A stretch of DNA of 64,000 bases from Rotaria socialis (taxonomy: Eukaryota; Rotifera; Eurotatoria; Philodinida; Philodinidae), in assembly GCA_905331475.1 (NCBI GenBank), contig CAJNYU010003073.1, positions 62,001-126,000 on the forward strand. Direction: 5' to 3'. A program made the position numbers and the translations under genes. The notes beneath the pieces were generated by a model. That model searched no databases. It was not told where the DNA came from and saw nothing but the letters and a program-made list of their open reading frames with translations. Of this stretch, positions 38,237 to 49,572 are shown piece by piece (position 1 is the stretch's first letter; each line of letters starts with the position of its first letter).

Positions 38237-39157
38237 ATTTTTAGATATTTTCTTTATCAAGGATGTAAATGAAGGGATGAATAAAAATAAGAATACTCAA
38301 CAAGGCGCATACTAGTATTTTCTCATTTATTGTTCATTATGAGGACAAGACAAGATATTGCTGCTGTTTGATGTCATTCATTTTTCTCTTCGATTCCAAA
38401 AAATCCACAAGTCGATTTTATTAAAGAAATCCTGAAATAATATTTGCACAACTATCTTTTCACCAATCGATTAACCTGGATCTGACGAACCGTAGAAAAA
38501 AAGTTACACAACAATTACTTTCTGGTTTTCATCATCTATATTCTTCATGATTTTCACTTTGGATAGAAGAAAAAGTGTTCTCCTATGTCAATCATTAGCA
38601 AATTAGATTTATATGTAAATGACACAGTTTGAGCATGTTTTCAACGTTTCAAAAGCCCATATCACTATTTAACCATCTCAAAGTTCTACTATTCTTTTAC
38701 GCAGAATTTTCGAAATTTTCCAGATTATAAAAGTTTCAAAGGCATTTCATTCAGCCAGATGATAAATATGCCTGTTTGTACAGAAAGATTTGTCCTGTTC
38801 GCTGCTACAGTATCACTCTTTTGACAAATTTTCTTGTCTTTTGAACGTATCGGTTTTAATGAAAGATTTCTATATACGCTTTTCTGTAGATTTGAACACC
38901 ACAGAAAGTCGCGGTTTATTTTAAATTACTTCGTTGTCAATCTCTCTCTACTTATTTACGTATATTAACTGTGATAGTTAGTTCTTGTGTTGCATCGTGT
39001 CAAACAAACGTTTCTTTCCGATACACGGCCATTATTTAAAGTTTACTTCAGACACAAGATTGATATTGCTGTCGATTCTACTGGATGGCCTCTGCCAAAA
39101 GCTATTTTCTTAATCTAAATATTTTTGAATTTCCTTCGGAAAGTGCGGAGGTAGAAG
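38237..39157. other. Intergenic region
   Basis: 0.9 kb with AATAAA shortly after the tetraspanin stop (about 38280). No gene recognised. Confidence 0.45.
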
Positions 39158-39519
39158 ATGAACGTAAAAATCACTGCCACTCGCGTTTATTTCGTGGTAC
39201 GTTTTCTGATTCTGGTACTGGTCGGTTTCATTTTTTCGTGGAGTTCTGAACAGATCACTGTCACGATCCCCTATCCAACTAGAGAATAATTCAACTCGTT
39301 TCCGTCTGATATATAATATCAATGTGTACGCACTGCAGTATCCTACTCGGATTTCATAGCAGTACAAGGTTGCGAGCAGTATCCTCCGGTTTGAATTTGA
39401 TATACTTCCAAAAGAATGATTTTCGTGCTTATCAAAAGTGCTTAATTTCAAACTTTTGCTGCTTTCTGCCGTCGCTCATAGCTCACCGCTCAACAGGATA
39501 TCGCTACTCTAATGATTAA
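39158..39519 (+). pseudogene. Decayed single-span membrane protein gene
   Basis: ATG at 39158 opens a 43-codon frame, with a basic N-terminus, a strong membrane span (FVVRFLILVLVGFIFSW) and then SSEQITVTIPYPTRE before TAA at 39287. The same frame continues with broken but suggestive coding: a second stop, then YQCVRTAVSYSDFIAVQ, and, after another frame change, DFRAYQKCL. From memory this resembles a large, poorly characterised bdelloid family with a single N-terminal span, TVTI..PT and C-x-C...SYS.FI. Stops and frame changes indicate a pseudogene. Family assignment is tentative. Confidence 0.45.
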
Positions 39520-39787
39520 TTTTAGATCGAGCTTGTGTATTTTCTTTTTGAATTATCAAGAAGATGATTCTAAAAAATCTATGTGAAAGTTCCTTTTTTT
39601 AAGAAAGTGAACTTGTTTTTTCGCCAATTTGACCCTCGTAAATGATGACTTGTGTGTAATTCCAGTTTTGAATGACAATTTTTCTTATTTTTACTGTAAC
39701 TATTTGAAGCTTAGAAGTATATTTATTCCTCAGAAACTTTGATGATTATTTTCAATCGTCCTGTATCGAACGAATTCTATTCAAACA

Positions 39788-40195
39788 ATGTCTGACACCA
39801 ACTACAGTATGTCAGAGACACGATGTCAACTTTCAACTGCGGGATCCTGGAAATTCGATGAGAACCCTAACGGATCTGAACAAGATCTAGCACAGAACTT
39901 ATACTTTAACTTACAGTACTGTTAACATCAACCAATCATTCGACGTAACTTCCTACTTTTTGGTGAATATCAATTCTCGAATCTAAGCTATCTCATTTAT
40001 TAAGAAATATATCGAACCTTGTTAAAGAAGTTCTTATTTGTTTCAGGCAACATCTACGCATCATTTTATTGGCAAAGCAATAATCTCTGGTTATTAGCAG
40101 ATTGGTCCATTGATGGTGGATATGTAATCCTATTCTCATCTTTTACGAGTCAGTACAACAGATTGACCAATGGCCAATTCATACAGTTCCTATAA
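39788..40195 (+). CDS. Possible short two-exon orphan gene
   Basis: The exon 39788-39920 (MSDTNYSMSETRCQLSTAGS..., ending at donor GTTAAC) and the exon 40047-40195 (after TTGTTTCAG) join in phase to 93 residues ending NGQFIQFL. The second exon reads NIYASFYWQSNNLWLLADWS with balanced, protein-like composition. No signal peptide or known domain was recognised. It could be a lineage-specific gene, the last exons of a larger gene, or a relic connected with the pseudogene just upstream. The donor is non-optimal. Confidence 0.35.
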
Positions 40196-41302
40196 TATAC
40201 TTAAAACTCATTGATTCCTGTCATTTTTGTAGTAGTAGTATTGACACAATTGTGACAATAAATATTGGTTTAACGTATAGTTCAAGGAACAGTATGCAAT
40301 TTTATACAAATGGAATATTGTGGATTGTCAATGATACTGTCTCATAATTTTCTTCTAATATATTGGTTCTCAAAACTCGAAATCACTACACACTATATAC
40401 GTACATACAGATAGTAAGATACAAAAAAAATCCAAAACACGAGAGAGAGAATCAGAGACAATATCCTGTTGAGTGAGACGAGCCGAAAGACAATAGAAGA
40501 TATTCTCTAAAAGTTGATTCATTTCACTGTCTCGCGGGAAATTGCTCACGAATATTTTCTTAACGTAGGATTCATTTAAACACCCACACCCTTCTGAGTA
40601 GCCATTTTCTGTCTTTTAAAATTGAAAAATTACGAAGATAGATCAATCGATTAGGATTCAATTAGAGATCATCTGCATAAACCTTGAAAACAGTTTGCCA
40701 CATCTATAATTTAATATATGTTAATTTTTATCGAAATGTAGGTTGACATACAACGTTCTATCAACAATGGCTTTTCTAATGAAAAACTTGTGTTGGTTTT
40801 AATTGATTGCGTATATCAGAAATGTGAAGGAACTGTTATATACTCTTAATTATTTTTTGTTGTATTTGGCCTTGCGACTGTTTCGTTTGATAAAAATCTA
40901 GAAAATGTTTTCATTTCGACGTGGTACCTTCATACCACGGCACACCATAATTAACATATTGTATATCGAATAAAAACTATTTTTTTAAAAATCCAAAAGT
41001 GAATCATTTGATTCAAATGTTACATGAAGGAAAAAACAGAATTATTACCTATACACTTTTGATTCATGTAAAAGAATACGTAGCTTTCAAACATCTATGC
41101 TGTCGTTTTTTCTACCTTTCCTGTCCTCTCCTGACTTTTTTTATCGTTTCATTCACAACACATCACAAACGTCCTTCAAAGGACTATATAAGAGGCACGT
41201 ACATGTTATTTCATTATAATATAAAGATTTCGTTGCCGCGTTTTCAAAGTATATGTCATCAATTGTAGAGTACCATTTTTATTTGCATCACCTAAAAATA
41301 TA
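40196..41302. other. Intergenic region upstream of Ig gene 2
   Basis: 1.1 kb, AT-rich. An open frame at 40999-41268 lies in the presumed promoter or leader and is not called. A TATA-like element is listed separately. Confidence 0.45.
41185..41191 (+). promoter_or_regulatory. Candidate TATA box for Ig gene 2
   Basis: TATATAA followed by GAGGC, 112 nt before the ATG of Ig gene 2. The match to the consensus is good but AT-richness makes chance hits common. Confidence 0.35.
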
Positions 41303-42785
41303 ATGCTGTATATACTACTTGTCATTAATTTCATTATTTCTGGTTTATGGTGTCAAGATATTGAGCGAATTATTGTAGAGCAAGGGCGACCATTTTCATT
41401 CGATTGTCAACATGATGAATCAGTTTTTTTCGGTAAACAATTGAATGAATGGTCCGAAGTTCAAGAAGATACTGCGTATTATTCGTATTTAAAGTTAAAT
41501 TTTAACTATTTACCAAACGAAAATATTTTACGCGTAAAAGCAAACGTTGCCGAAACAAAACATGTTGGATATTATACTTGTCGAAAATCTTCATGGACAA
41601 GTGCACCTAAAAGTATGATTTATCAAATAATTATTCCTGGTATATAAAATTGTTTTTGTTTTTCTATTGAATAAAATTCTAATATTATTTTAAGACGTAC
41701 AATCGTTCTATTGGAATTATGTATGTCATGGTCCGGCAGGTTCGTGTGAACGTTGGGATGATTTAGTTGATGAAAATTCAAGTAAATTCGAAGTTGCTGA
41801 TCAAACGAATATGGAATTATTTTGTTGTGCATCCGTAACAGGTTATGAAACTGTAAATGTCCTGATGAATCAAATAGGAGACAATCTTGGCGGTGTTTCA
41901 GTTGATAGAAAGCAAGAATTAGATGGATCACTGGTTGTATGTGCGAAGCAACGTACAATAATAAGGCGAACATCGGTTTTTAATCAACAATTATTAACAT
42001 GCGAACTATTGACAAACAATCGGCATCACTCCATGTTTTCGAGTTTTATAGTAATAAAAGGTAATCGATATTTGATTAGAAGCAACACAAGAAAACCACT
42101 GCTGTGCATTTTCTACTAGACGCGATTCGTCCAGATCCATCAGTGTATTACAATTCTGATTTAGAAGTTAATCGAAATAATGAATATTTTAGTGGTTATC
42201 GCGTATCAGAGATGCGATCACGAAGAAAACTTTCGACTGGTGTGAGCCTTGAATTGATTTATTGAAAAGAAAACTTTAATGAACATGTTGATTTAGGAAA
42301 AAAAATTGCAATTATTATTGGTTCAATTGCTGGCGGACTTTTTCTATTAGTACTAACGATTGTTTGCATTGTTTGTATATGTCGAAATAAGAATGGTATT
42401 GAAATTAAATTTTTTATTCTATCATCAAATTTCATCCTTTCGCTTTTTTAGCTTCGTCAAAGTAAGTAGAATGGTTGAAACGATTTTATGAAGGTTCATT
42501 TTGTTTGTTTTCTTTCATTCAATTTATTCAAGTTCAAAGACGAAAAGTAAGTGTAGCAATAATGTGCTTATATAATCTTACTATTTTATTATAGATTCGA
42601 AGCAATATGTACCAGTTAAAACGACAGAACAACCAAGATATAAAATTCAGAAAAGTACACAGGGTAAAAATTTTCTATTGAAAAAGTATGAAATTTTCTC
42701 TAACTAATCATGTTTAGACGCAGATACCTACTATGAAGAACCCACGCCATTATCTAATACGACTCCTGTATTTATCCGAAGCTAA
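41303..42785 (+). CDS. Single-pass Ig-domain receptor (Ig gene 2)
   Basis: Eight exons (41303-41639, 41695-42060, 42120-42239, 42297-42395, 42452-42461, 42533-42546, 42595-42663, 42718-42785) join in phase to 360 residues. A signal peptide (MLYILLVINFIISGLWC) precedes an Ig-like domain ending HVGYYTCRKSS and a second Cys-containing extracellular region. The membrane span is IAIIIGSIAGGLFLLVLTIVCIVCIC. The cytoplasmic tail has several tyrosines (KQYVPV, PRYKI, TYYEEP) that could be phosphorylated. Two consecutive exons in the juxtamembrane tail are only 10 and 14 nt. Unlike Ig gene 1 it keeps a membrane anchor. Signalling-receptor function is inferred. Confidence 0.8.
42452..42546 (+). other. 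Tandem microexons (10 nt and 14 nt) of Ig gene 2
   Basis: CTTCGTCAAA (42452-42461) lies between TTTTTTTAG and GTAAGT. TTCAAAGACGAAAA (42533-42546) lies between TTATTCAAG and GTAAGTG. Together they add 24 nt (eight codons), so they can be included or skipped as a pair without changing frame. Confidence 0.7.
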
Positions 42786-44418
42786 ATTTTTCTAGCTTGA
42801 TCTAATATGTAAGTATTATTCTGTTTGTTTGATGAATAGTAATAATAATAATTGATTTTTAGTTTGATTTCAATATTTATTGACAAAGATCTTCTAATAT
42901 CAATTTTAACTTCAGTTACTACATAGGACTTTTCTTTTTTATGTTTTGTTTGATAATCGAAGTGATGCCTTTGTTTTTTCTGGTTATACATATACATAGA
43001 TCTATATATTTTTTTTTAAATATTGTACTAAGTATGAAATATAATTGAGTGCATGTCATGCACACTTTGTATGTCTCGCTGTTCTACGATTGAATCCAAC
43101 GGTGCGAAAACTAATCTTTATATTATAGTGCAATACCTTGAACGTGAGAGGTACTCAAGGATTGAATAATGAGAATTCCGCTAGGCTTCGACAATGCGAA
43201 CAATCGAAAGTATATATATATATATATATATATTATTCATAATATATCTGGTACTGGTATTTATTGCGATTAAATCACAAGTAAAGATAATCAGATTTCG
43301 TAGAAAATATTGATCAAGAGATTTTTATTCGAAATAATAGGAAGACATTTATTTTATTTATAAACATAGAACAATGACAGTTCTATTAAGAATGCAAACA
43401 GATGCTTAAATTATTTGCATAATCCTTCAATCAATAAAGTTAATCCAGTCAGCTCTTCTTTCGAGTTTATGTCATTATGCTCAAATCTATAATAGTATTC
43501 TATGTTTCAAAGCAACGTTTTGTTTATCAGTTGCTTCAAACTTCGTACACTAAAAGGGCATAGCTGTAGACATGATCTAAACTAACACTTATACTCTGTG
43601 ATATTCTTTTGGCCTATCCCTTCGTTAACTATTTTCACCTTCTAAATTTAGCTTTTCGTTTTTTTTTTATTGGGCACAGCTTCCTGTAAGCAATATTGTA
43701 AGGCGATTACTGAGACAGAGTTGTGATTGATCTTGTTTGTTGACTCAGTTGTCATCAATTTATGAGAACGGCTTCAAGATGAATACTTATCCTTCTTTGT
43801 ATTAGGCTGTGAGCATTGAATATAGTATGTCATAGTTGTCTATTTTCTCATTATAAGTGTTAGACTCTTTTTCTCTTATTTAAAGAAAATAAATCTCTTG
43901 ACACTCTCATCCAACTCGTTATCTTAAAGAAAAATTCCATATAACAGCAGGAAGAATGTTGATAAACAGGATGTGATTGTAGTACGAGTAAGAGGGAGAA
44001 CATTCTTATGTCAGGAGATATTTCTCTTGACATTCCAATAAAACAAAAATAAAAATCTATTTACCACTCACTGATACTTAAACGTCAAAAACATTGTGTG
44101 ATTTCAGCAGTTGGTTAGTTATCATCAGTCTTCTTATAGAAAAGTTTTTAGTCCGAATTGATTTTAAACTAAATCATAAATTAATCGATAAGAATTTACA
44201 TGTGCAAGTGTCAATTGACATATTCTGAGTTATAAATGATTGCTTTATATGAACTCATATACCAACGATGGCGACCATGCTTCATCAACGGAGTATTCCG
44301 AAACTCAGAATTATTCAAATTTATATATAGTACGCTTGTTTATTAAATACTCAATGTACAAAAAAAGGTGAAGCAAACAATATAAATGTTTATCGGTATT
44401 TTGTCAAAAGGAACAAGG
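42786..44418. other. Intergenic region, no gene recognised
   Basis: 1.6 kb between Ig gene 2 and the kringle gene. It contains a TA microsatellite (43211-43232). Nothing else supported. Confidence 0.5.
43211..43232. repeat. (TA)n microsatellite
   Basis: Eleven TA units. Confidence 0.9.
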
Positions 44419-45070
44419 CTATTTCTTGAAGTAATGAGAAAATGACGTTTTGATTTGTCTAAATTTTTGTCTCATACGATCAATTATTTCCATGATTTTT
44501 TCTCGAATATAAACACCATAACGTCGTAGTTCATCACGAACATTGTGAAAGAAATTATTGTTTATAGAAACAACAGTTACATCTTCCTGACTATCAACAT
44601 TAATTGATGGTGTTGGTCGAAAAGCTATAATAAAAATGATTTCAAAACATTCTTTTCGTTCATATTATTCACATACAAAGACTGCGACAAACATCACATC
44701 CTTCCATACTAATATCATCTTCATCTTGAACATAACACCACGGACCATTAATATTCATATTAGGATTACGGCAATAATTTTCTGCTGCTCTAATAGATTG
44801 ATCATCGAAAAAATTTGCTTCATTTACAATGTCACTAGACGTCGTTTGAAAATCAATCCATGGTAAGCATTCATGTTCAAATTTGGTAAATGAATGTTTG
44901 CCTCGATAATGAAGAATTCCATCTTCGGTTATGCTACAATCTATAATAGAACATAGTAATATACATGTTTTCGAAATCCGTTCAATCTTACCAGATACGT
45001 TTCTACTAATAATTGGCTTGCCTTGAAGATTACCAAAGATAGCGATGATTGTAAGCAATGACAAGAACAT
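44419..45070 (-). CDS. Secreted single-kringle protein
   Basis: Three minus-strand exons. Exon 1 encodes the signal peptide MFLSLLTIIAIFGNLQG. Exon 2 encodes one kringle domain with six Cys in the standard motifs: DCS, HYRGKHSFTKFEHECLPW, AENYCRNP, GPWCY, GCDV and C. Exon 3 adds a hydrophilic helical tail (about 60 residues, FFHNVRDELRRYGVYIREK... ending SHYFKK) that resembles no known domain. There is no protease domain, so it is not a plasminogen-type enzyme; kringles bind lysine-containing proteins. The ATG at 45070 was chosen because it yields a clean signal peptide. It is divergent from GOSR1. Confidence 0.82.
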
Positions 45071-45532
45071 GGCTGCTCTCAATTGTAGTATATTGATACG
45101 AACTTCTGGAAGTAATAATAATAGTTGATAGGAAAGGAAAAAGAAATAAACGCATAACAGATACGGAGAAGAAGAATAGGAGCAAACTAAAATAGATAAT
45201 ACCATTTAGGTCCTGTTGCATTCATTCCGTGCTAGATGTCACTAGCCGATGATTTCTTGCAGCTCATTTTTTCAAGCTTAAAACAAAATTAGAAAGCTTG
45301 TCGGATCATTAATTTTCTATATTTCAACAATTGGCATACGTTATGTTGAAGTTATTGCAGACTATCATATGATAGGTCCATAAATTCCACCTGTCTAGGA
45401 TTACTCCATTCGATTATCCATTACGTATGATGATTGATTTCTATTTTCAAATAACTGTTAGTAATATTTCGTTTAATTTCTAATGGTAAAAAAAGGTTCG
45501 ATGCTTTTATTTCATACATATTTAATTCTATT
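45071..45532. other. Divergent promoter region of kringle gene and GOSR1
   Basis: 462 bp, AT-rich, no gene or clear element seen. Confidence 0.4.
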
Positions 45533-46306
45533 ATGAGCCGTTCACTCGGTAATACATATCCTTTAAATCTACAGGCAACAAATTCGCGAATGTCTACAGC
45601 GCCAGCAACTGAATGGGAAGATTTACGTAAACAAGCTCGTCAAAACGAAAATGAAATCGATAGTAAATTAATGTCCTTTTCTAAGCTATGTTCAAATTAT
45701 GTTGCACATGATCCACATGATTCTTCTTCGTCGGCGACCACAACTTGCACATCATCATTTGAGACGATGTCGCTCGAAATTGAAAAACTTCTTGAACGTT
45801 TATCAGATATAAATAAACGTATGGGTGATGTTGTACCATCATTAATGGGACCAAATTCTGCAGCAACGCACACGTTACAACGTCATCATGACATATTACT
45901 AGATTATCGCCGTGAATATGAACGTACAAAATCAAATATACGAGATTTTAAAATTCGTGAAGATCTTTTGATAAAAACAAACACAAATACTTCTGATCTT
46001 GGATCGTCGGCAGGTTTAAGTAGTCGTCGACAAGATTATTATTTACGTGAAATGAATCACTTAAGCAATTCACATAAAATAATGGATGCTAATTTAGAAA
46101 TGGCATCAATGGTTAAAAGAGATTTATCAGATCAACGAAAATATTTTTCAAATATAACAACTAAAATTAATTCTTTAACGAGCCGCGTTCCATTGATTAA
46201 TAATGCTTTACAAAAAATAAAAGTCAAAAAACGTAAAGATTCACTTGTACTAGGTTTGGTCATAGCGATTTGTCTTATTATTCTTCTTCTTTACATGTTT
46301 CGATAA
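45533..46306 (+). CDS. GOSR1: Golgi SNAP receptor complex member 1 (GS28)
   Basis: 257-residue single-exon Qb-SNARE. The N-terminal WEDLRKQARQNENEIDSKL, the long helical domain and the SNARE helix (about residues 165-235) with central TTKINSLTSRVPLINNALQKI match GS28. A basic stretch KVKKRKDS precedes the C-terminal anchor (LVLGLVIAICLIILLLYMF). It works in ER-Golgi and intra-Golgi vesicle fusion. An AT-rich 3' region follows. Confidence 0.93.
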   Translation: MSRSLGNTYPLNLQATNSRMSTAPATEWEDLRKQARQNENEIDSKLMSFSKLCSNYVAHDPHDSSSSATTTCTSSFETMSLEIEKLLERLSDINKRMGDVVPSLMGPNSAATHTLQRHHDILLDYRREYERTKSNIRDFKIREDLLIKTNTNTSDLGSSAGLSSRRQDYYLREMNHLSNSHKIMDANLEMASMVKRDLSDQRKYFSNITTKINSLTSRVPLINNALQKIKVKKRKDSLVLGLVIAICLIILLLYMFR

Positions 46307-47154
46307 AAGAAAAATATATCTATATATAATACCAAAATTTTTGTTCTTTTTTCTTTTGGTTTTATCTCTTGATTTTTGTTTATTGAAGTTTTTTATTGGG
46401 AAACACTCGATTCCTTTTCGTTTTTTATTCTTAATAAAACAAAACATAGAGCACAAGAACTGTCTTTTTTTTTAGATATGGGGTATTATTTGTGTCATCA
46501 TCTATTATATAACTAATGAAGTTATTTATTGCTTGGTATTTCAAATCGACACAATAATTGTAACAAGGGAAAAAATGTAAAATTATTTTCTATGTAAACA
46601 TAGATTTTCAGTCGCACACAACATCGTCAGGTTGAAGAGACGTGATTGTTTTTCTTCTATTAGAAACAGTGAAATCTTTTTCAAATTTATCAAAAACTTT
46701 ATCGAACACAAAAGAACTATTCGACTATATATTTACAATGAGTCATATGGTTGCTATTGGTGCACCTTTTGGTATCGCTCATTTTTCTGAGAGAACAGGG
46801 ATCAAGTCTGTGAGATATTGAATAAGACCTCCAATTAGTGTACAACGATGTTGTCCTATTCATTGTATTTGATACAAATGTTTTTTATTTATGACCTTCA
46901 ATGACAGATCTATATTACCTGTTTGGTTAAATATGTCTGTCAAGTTTTTCTATAGAACCAAAAAAAGAATCTATTCAAACATTGATTGTCTCTAATTTGA
47001 AAACGACTTTTTTTTCTAAAATAAATATTTTAAAATGTAAAATTATTGTGTTAACAAAATCATTTTTAATGAAAAGATCGTCCCATCATGGAGTTTTAAT
47101 GTCTATATAATAACATTTTATTTCGCTTAATTATGTCTTTAGATATAATAAATA
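46307..47154. other. Intergenic region
   Basis: About 850 bp, no gene recognised. An acceptor-like GTCTTTAG ends at 47142, 12 nt before the MRPL33 start. Confidence 0.45.
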
Positions 47155-47391
47155 ATGCGTTTATCATTGATACTTCAAGCAGCTAAAAGTGGACGGCAAT
47201 TACTTGTTAGTTGTGAATCTCAAGCAACTGGTCATCGTGTAATGCGTATACGTGAACGAACACAAGAAAAACTTGAATTTCTACATAAAGATCCATGGCT
47301 TGATCAAGAAGTTTTATATAAAGAAACCCGAAAAATTAAAACATTAGAAAAACGCAATATTCGTGAAATACATCTTAGTCGTTTAACATAA
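47155..47391 (+). CDS. MRPL33: Mitochondrial ribosomal protein bL33m
   Basis: 78-residue single-exon protein. AAKSGRQLLVSCESQATGH, then RERTQEKLEFLHKDPW and QEVLYKETRKIKTLEK, match the mitochondrial L33 pattern (AKSK...V.M.S.A.TG, LREKL..LHYDP.V...VLF.E.KKI+). It is a component of the mitochondrial large ribosomal subunit. LYRM4 begins only 83 nt after its stop, on the same strand. Confidence 0.85.
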   Translation: MRLSLILQAAKSGRQLLVSCESQATGHRVMRIRERTQEKLEFLHKDPWLDQEVLYKETRKIKTLEKRNIREIHLSRLT

Positions 47392-47474
47392 TTTCTCTTG
47401 TTGTCTGTTTCTTTTTTGTTTTCTATTAGAGTAAAAAGAAAAATATGTTATTTCATATGAGCATTTTTTTCTAG

Positions 47475-48760
47475 ATGAATTCAACCAAACTTGCAACGTT
47501 AACTCTATATAAACACCTTTTCCGTGAATGTCACAAATTTTCACTTTATAATTATCGGTAAATGTTGTATTTCTTCATCGAGAGAGTGGATCATAAGTAG
47601 CATTAGACCTCACTTTCTGCTAGAAATTTACTGGAGAATTTTTGTTTTCGTGTAGACGAGTATACCTGTGCCTAATTTTATTTGTGGTCGAATCAAAAAA
47701 TTTCATTTATTATCTATTGAAAATATTCATCTGAAGATGATACATGCTCAACTGTTGAATTGCTTGAGACTAGAGTCATTTAATCGACTAAAACCAATAC
47801 TGTTTTAGTATGGGTTTTAAGTTATGAGCATGTTCGTTTTTGGACAGCGAATTTTTGAGAACTAAAATGGTCATAGTTCGTTTATCGATGGTGAACTTTA
47901 TAAACACTAGAAGTAACTGCAAAATTTGATTAGAAAAGAACATACAATTGGTAAATCGTTTTTGTTTTTTGTTTTAAAAACAGGTATGTTATCTGCAGTG
48001 CTTTGTAGAAGGTCGTTTCTATGGCAAGGTATTGTTTGATCATGAACAGGCTCGTTGAAGGTCAACATATAGTTCGTTTCTAGTTGCTAACAAGCAAATC
48101 TTGAATTCAACATTTGATGAACCAGATTTCCAGAAATTCTCTGTTCATTGATGGAGAAATTAAGATTTAAAATTCAATTAGAAAAGTGTTCGAACATAGT
48201 TGCATTTCGTCCTAGGAGTAAAGGACTGACAATCTACGATTCCTTTTCTGAATCCGTGAGCTGGTGAATCAGGACACAAAAACCTATTAAGATCTAGAAC
48301 CGTAGTTTCCAGTCTGATACAATAAGGTGTGACAAAAACAAATTCACGAGCTATTGACTTTTTGAGTAGCTCTTGTTTAAGTATAGCAGCTAGATGGCAT
48401 CTTTTCTGATATCTTTCTACCATTTCTTATCTATCTGGTGTTCATCGTTTGATTGGTTTCACTTTTTATTTAGTGAATATTTTGTTCGACGAGTACGCGA
48501 AGATTTTCGTAAAAATCGTAATTTACAAGATCCAACAAAGATAGCTGAAGTGTTAAAATATGCACAAGAAAATCTTGAAGTCATACAGAGACAGGTAAAT
48601 TATATAAATAATTAACTGGAGAATAAAATTTTTCTTATGATTGGAGACAAAATTGAATTATATCTTAAGATTTTTATTGCTGTTTTAGGTTATCGTTTGC
48701 AACCTTTATACACCAAAGCAACGGTCAATTATTGAAAATCAGTCAATTTCTTCGAGATGA
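47475..48760 (+). CDS. LYRM4: LYRM4/ISD11, frataxin-NFS1 complex subunit
   Basis: Three exons (47475-47557, 48474-48594, 48689-48760) join in phase to 91 residues, equal to the human length. ISD11 stabilises the cysteine desulfurase NFS1 with acyl-carrier protein in mitochondrial Fe-S synthesis. The motif order YNYREYFVRRVREDFRKNRN, then DPTKIAEV, LEVIQRQVIVCNLY and SIIENQ, is diagnostic. The N-terminal LYR tripeptide reads LYK (residues 11-13). Intron 1 is 916 nt, unusually long. A strong acceptor TTTTTTTCTAG abuts the ATG, with only 83 nt to MRPL33, suggesting trans-splicing in an operon. Confidence 0.9.
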
Positions 48761-49572
48761 ACGTTGATCGACTGTAAAAATTTTTGATCCATACAGCAGA
48801 TTTTCCTATGCTTTTCTTTAAATATAAATAGAAGCAGAAAATAAAACTGCAGTTTTATTTTCTTTTGTGGACTCAATGAATTCTTCTAATTCTTAGATAG
48901 TTGTTTTTGTATTGATTCAATTATCACAAGAAAGAATGATAATTTATATGAATAAATGTAGAGCATTTATTTAAACTTAAAGGTAGCGTATAAAAACCTA
49001 CTGAAAGCTACCGTACCATGGGATGATTACATGATGACAAAATTTTGAATTAAATAGGCCTGATTGTATTGTTTTCTTTACTTTCAACTCAGAAAAGATC
49101 TGATACTAAATGCCTACAAATATTACCCTCACACCTTCAAGTTACTATGTAATCAATGGTTACTTAGTGAATTTTTAAATAAATCGAAGATATCTATTGA
49201 TGATTGTTTAAGTGGAAGGGGATGAGATTTTTGTTATAATTTAATCAGAAAAAGTAAACATTAGTTTTGTATTAAAAGAAACAGTATGCTTGAAACTTTC
49301 ATAAATACAATCCACGTAAAAATGACAAATTAATTTTTTTTTGTATACACGACCAAGATTATGTAATAGTATTTTCAAGATAATATCATCCAAATCTAAT
49401 ATAAATAACTATCCGCGCTGGTGATAATTTTTCATTTTTATTATCAATAAAGAGAGCCATATCATCATGAGTCGGCTCTATGTTTATTTTTATCTTCGTT
49501 TTTATTTGTTAACTATGACTTCAGATTTCTGTCTTAGTTTTTACTGCTTCACTTACCTTTTTGCGTCTCAAG
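48761..49572. other. Intergenic region
   Basis: About 800 bp AT-rich sequence without recognised genes; an acceptor-like TGTCTTAG ends about 49537, upstream of the peptidase start. Confidence 0.45.

Noticed and set aside
39110-39451. 113-codon minus-strand frame
   Set aside because: Opposes the membrane-span frame at 39158 and shows no domain; likely a shadow of decayed coding.
40585-40600. CACCCACACCC, similar to the rotifer telomere repeat
   Set aside because: Only about one to two units; no tandem array.
40999-41268. 89-codon frame upstream of Ig gene 2
   Set aside because: Spans the candidate TATA box and lacks any protein-family features.
48394-48615. In-frame ATG at 48394 as an alternative LYRM4 start
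   Set aside because: It would read intron sequence; the exon at 47475-47557 supplies the conserved N-terminus in phase.
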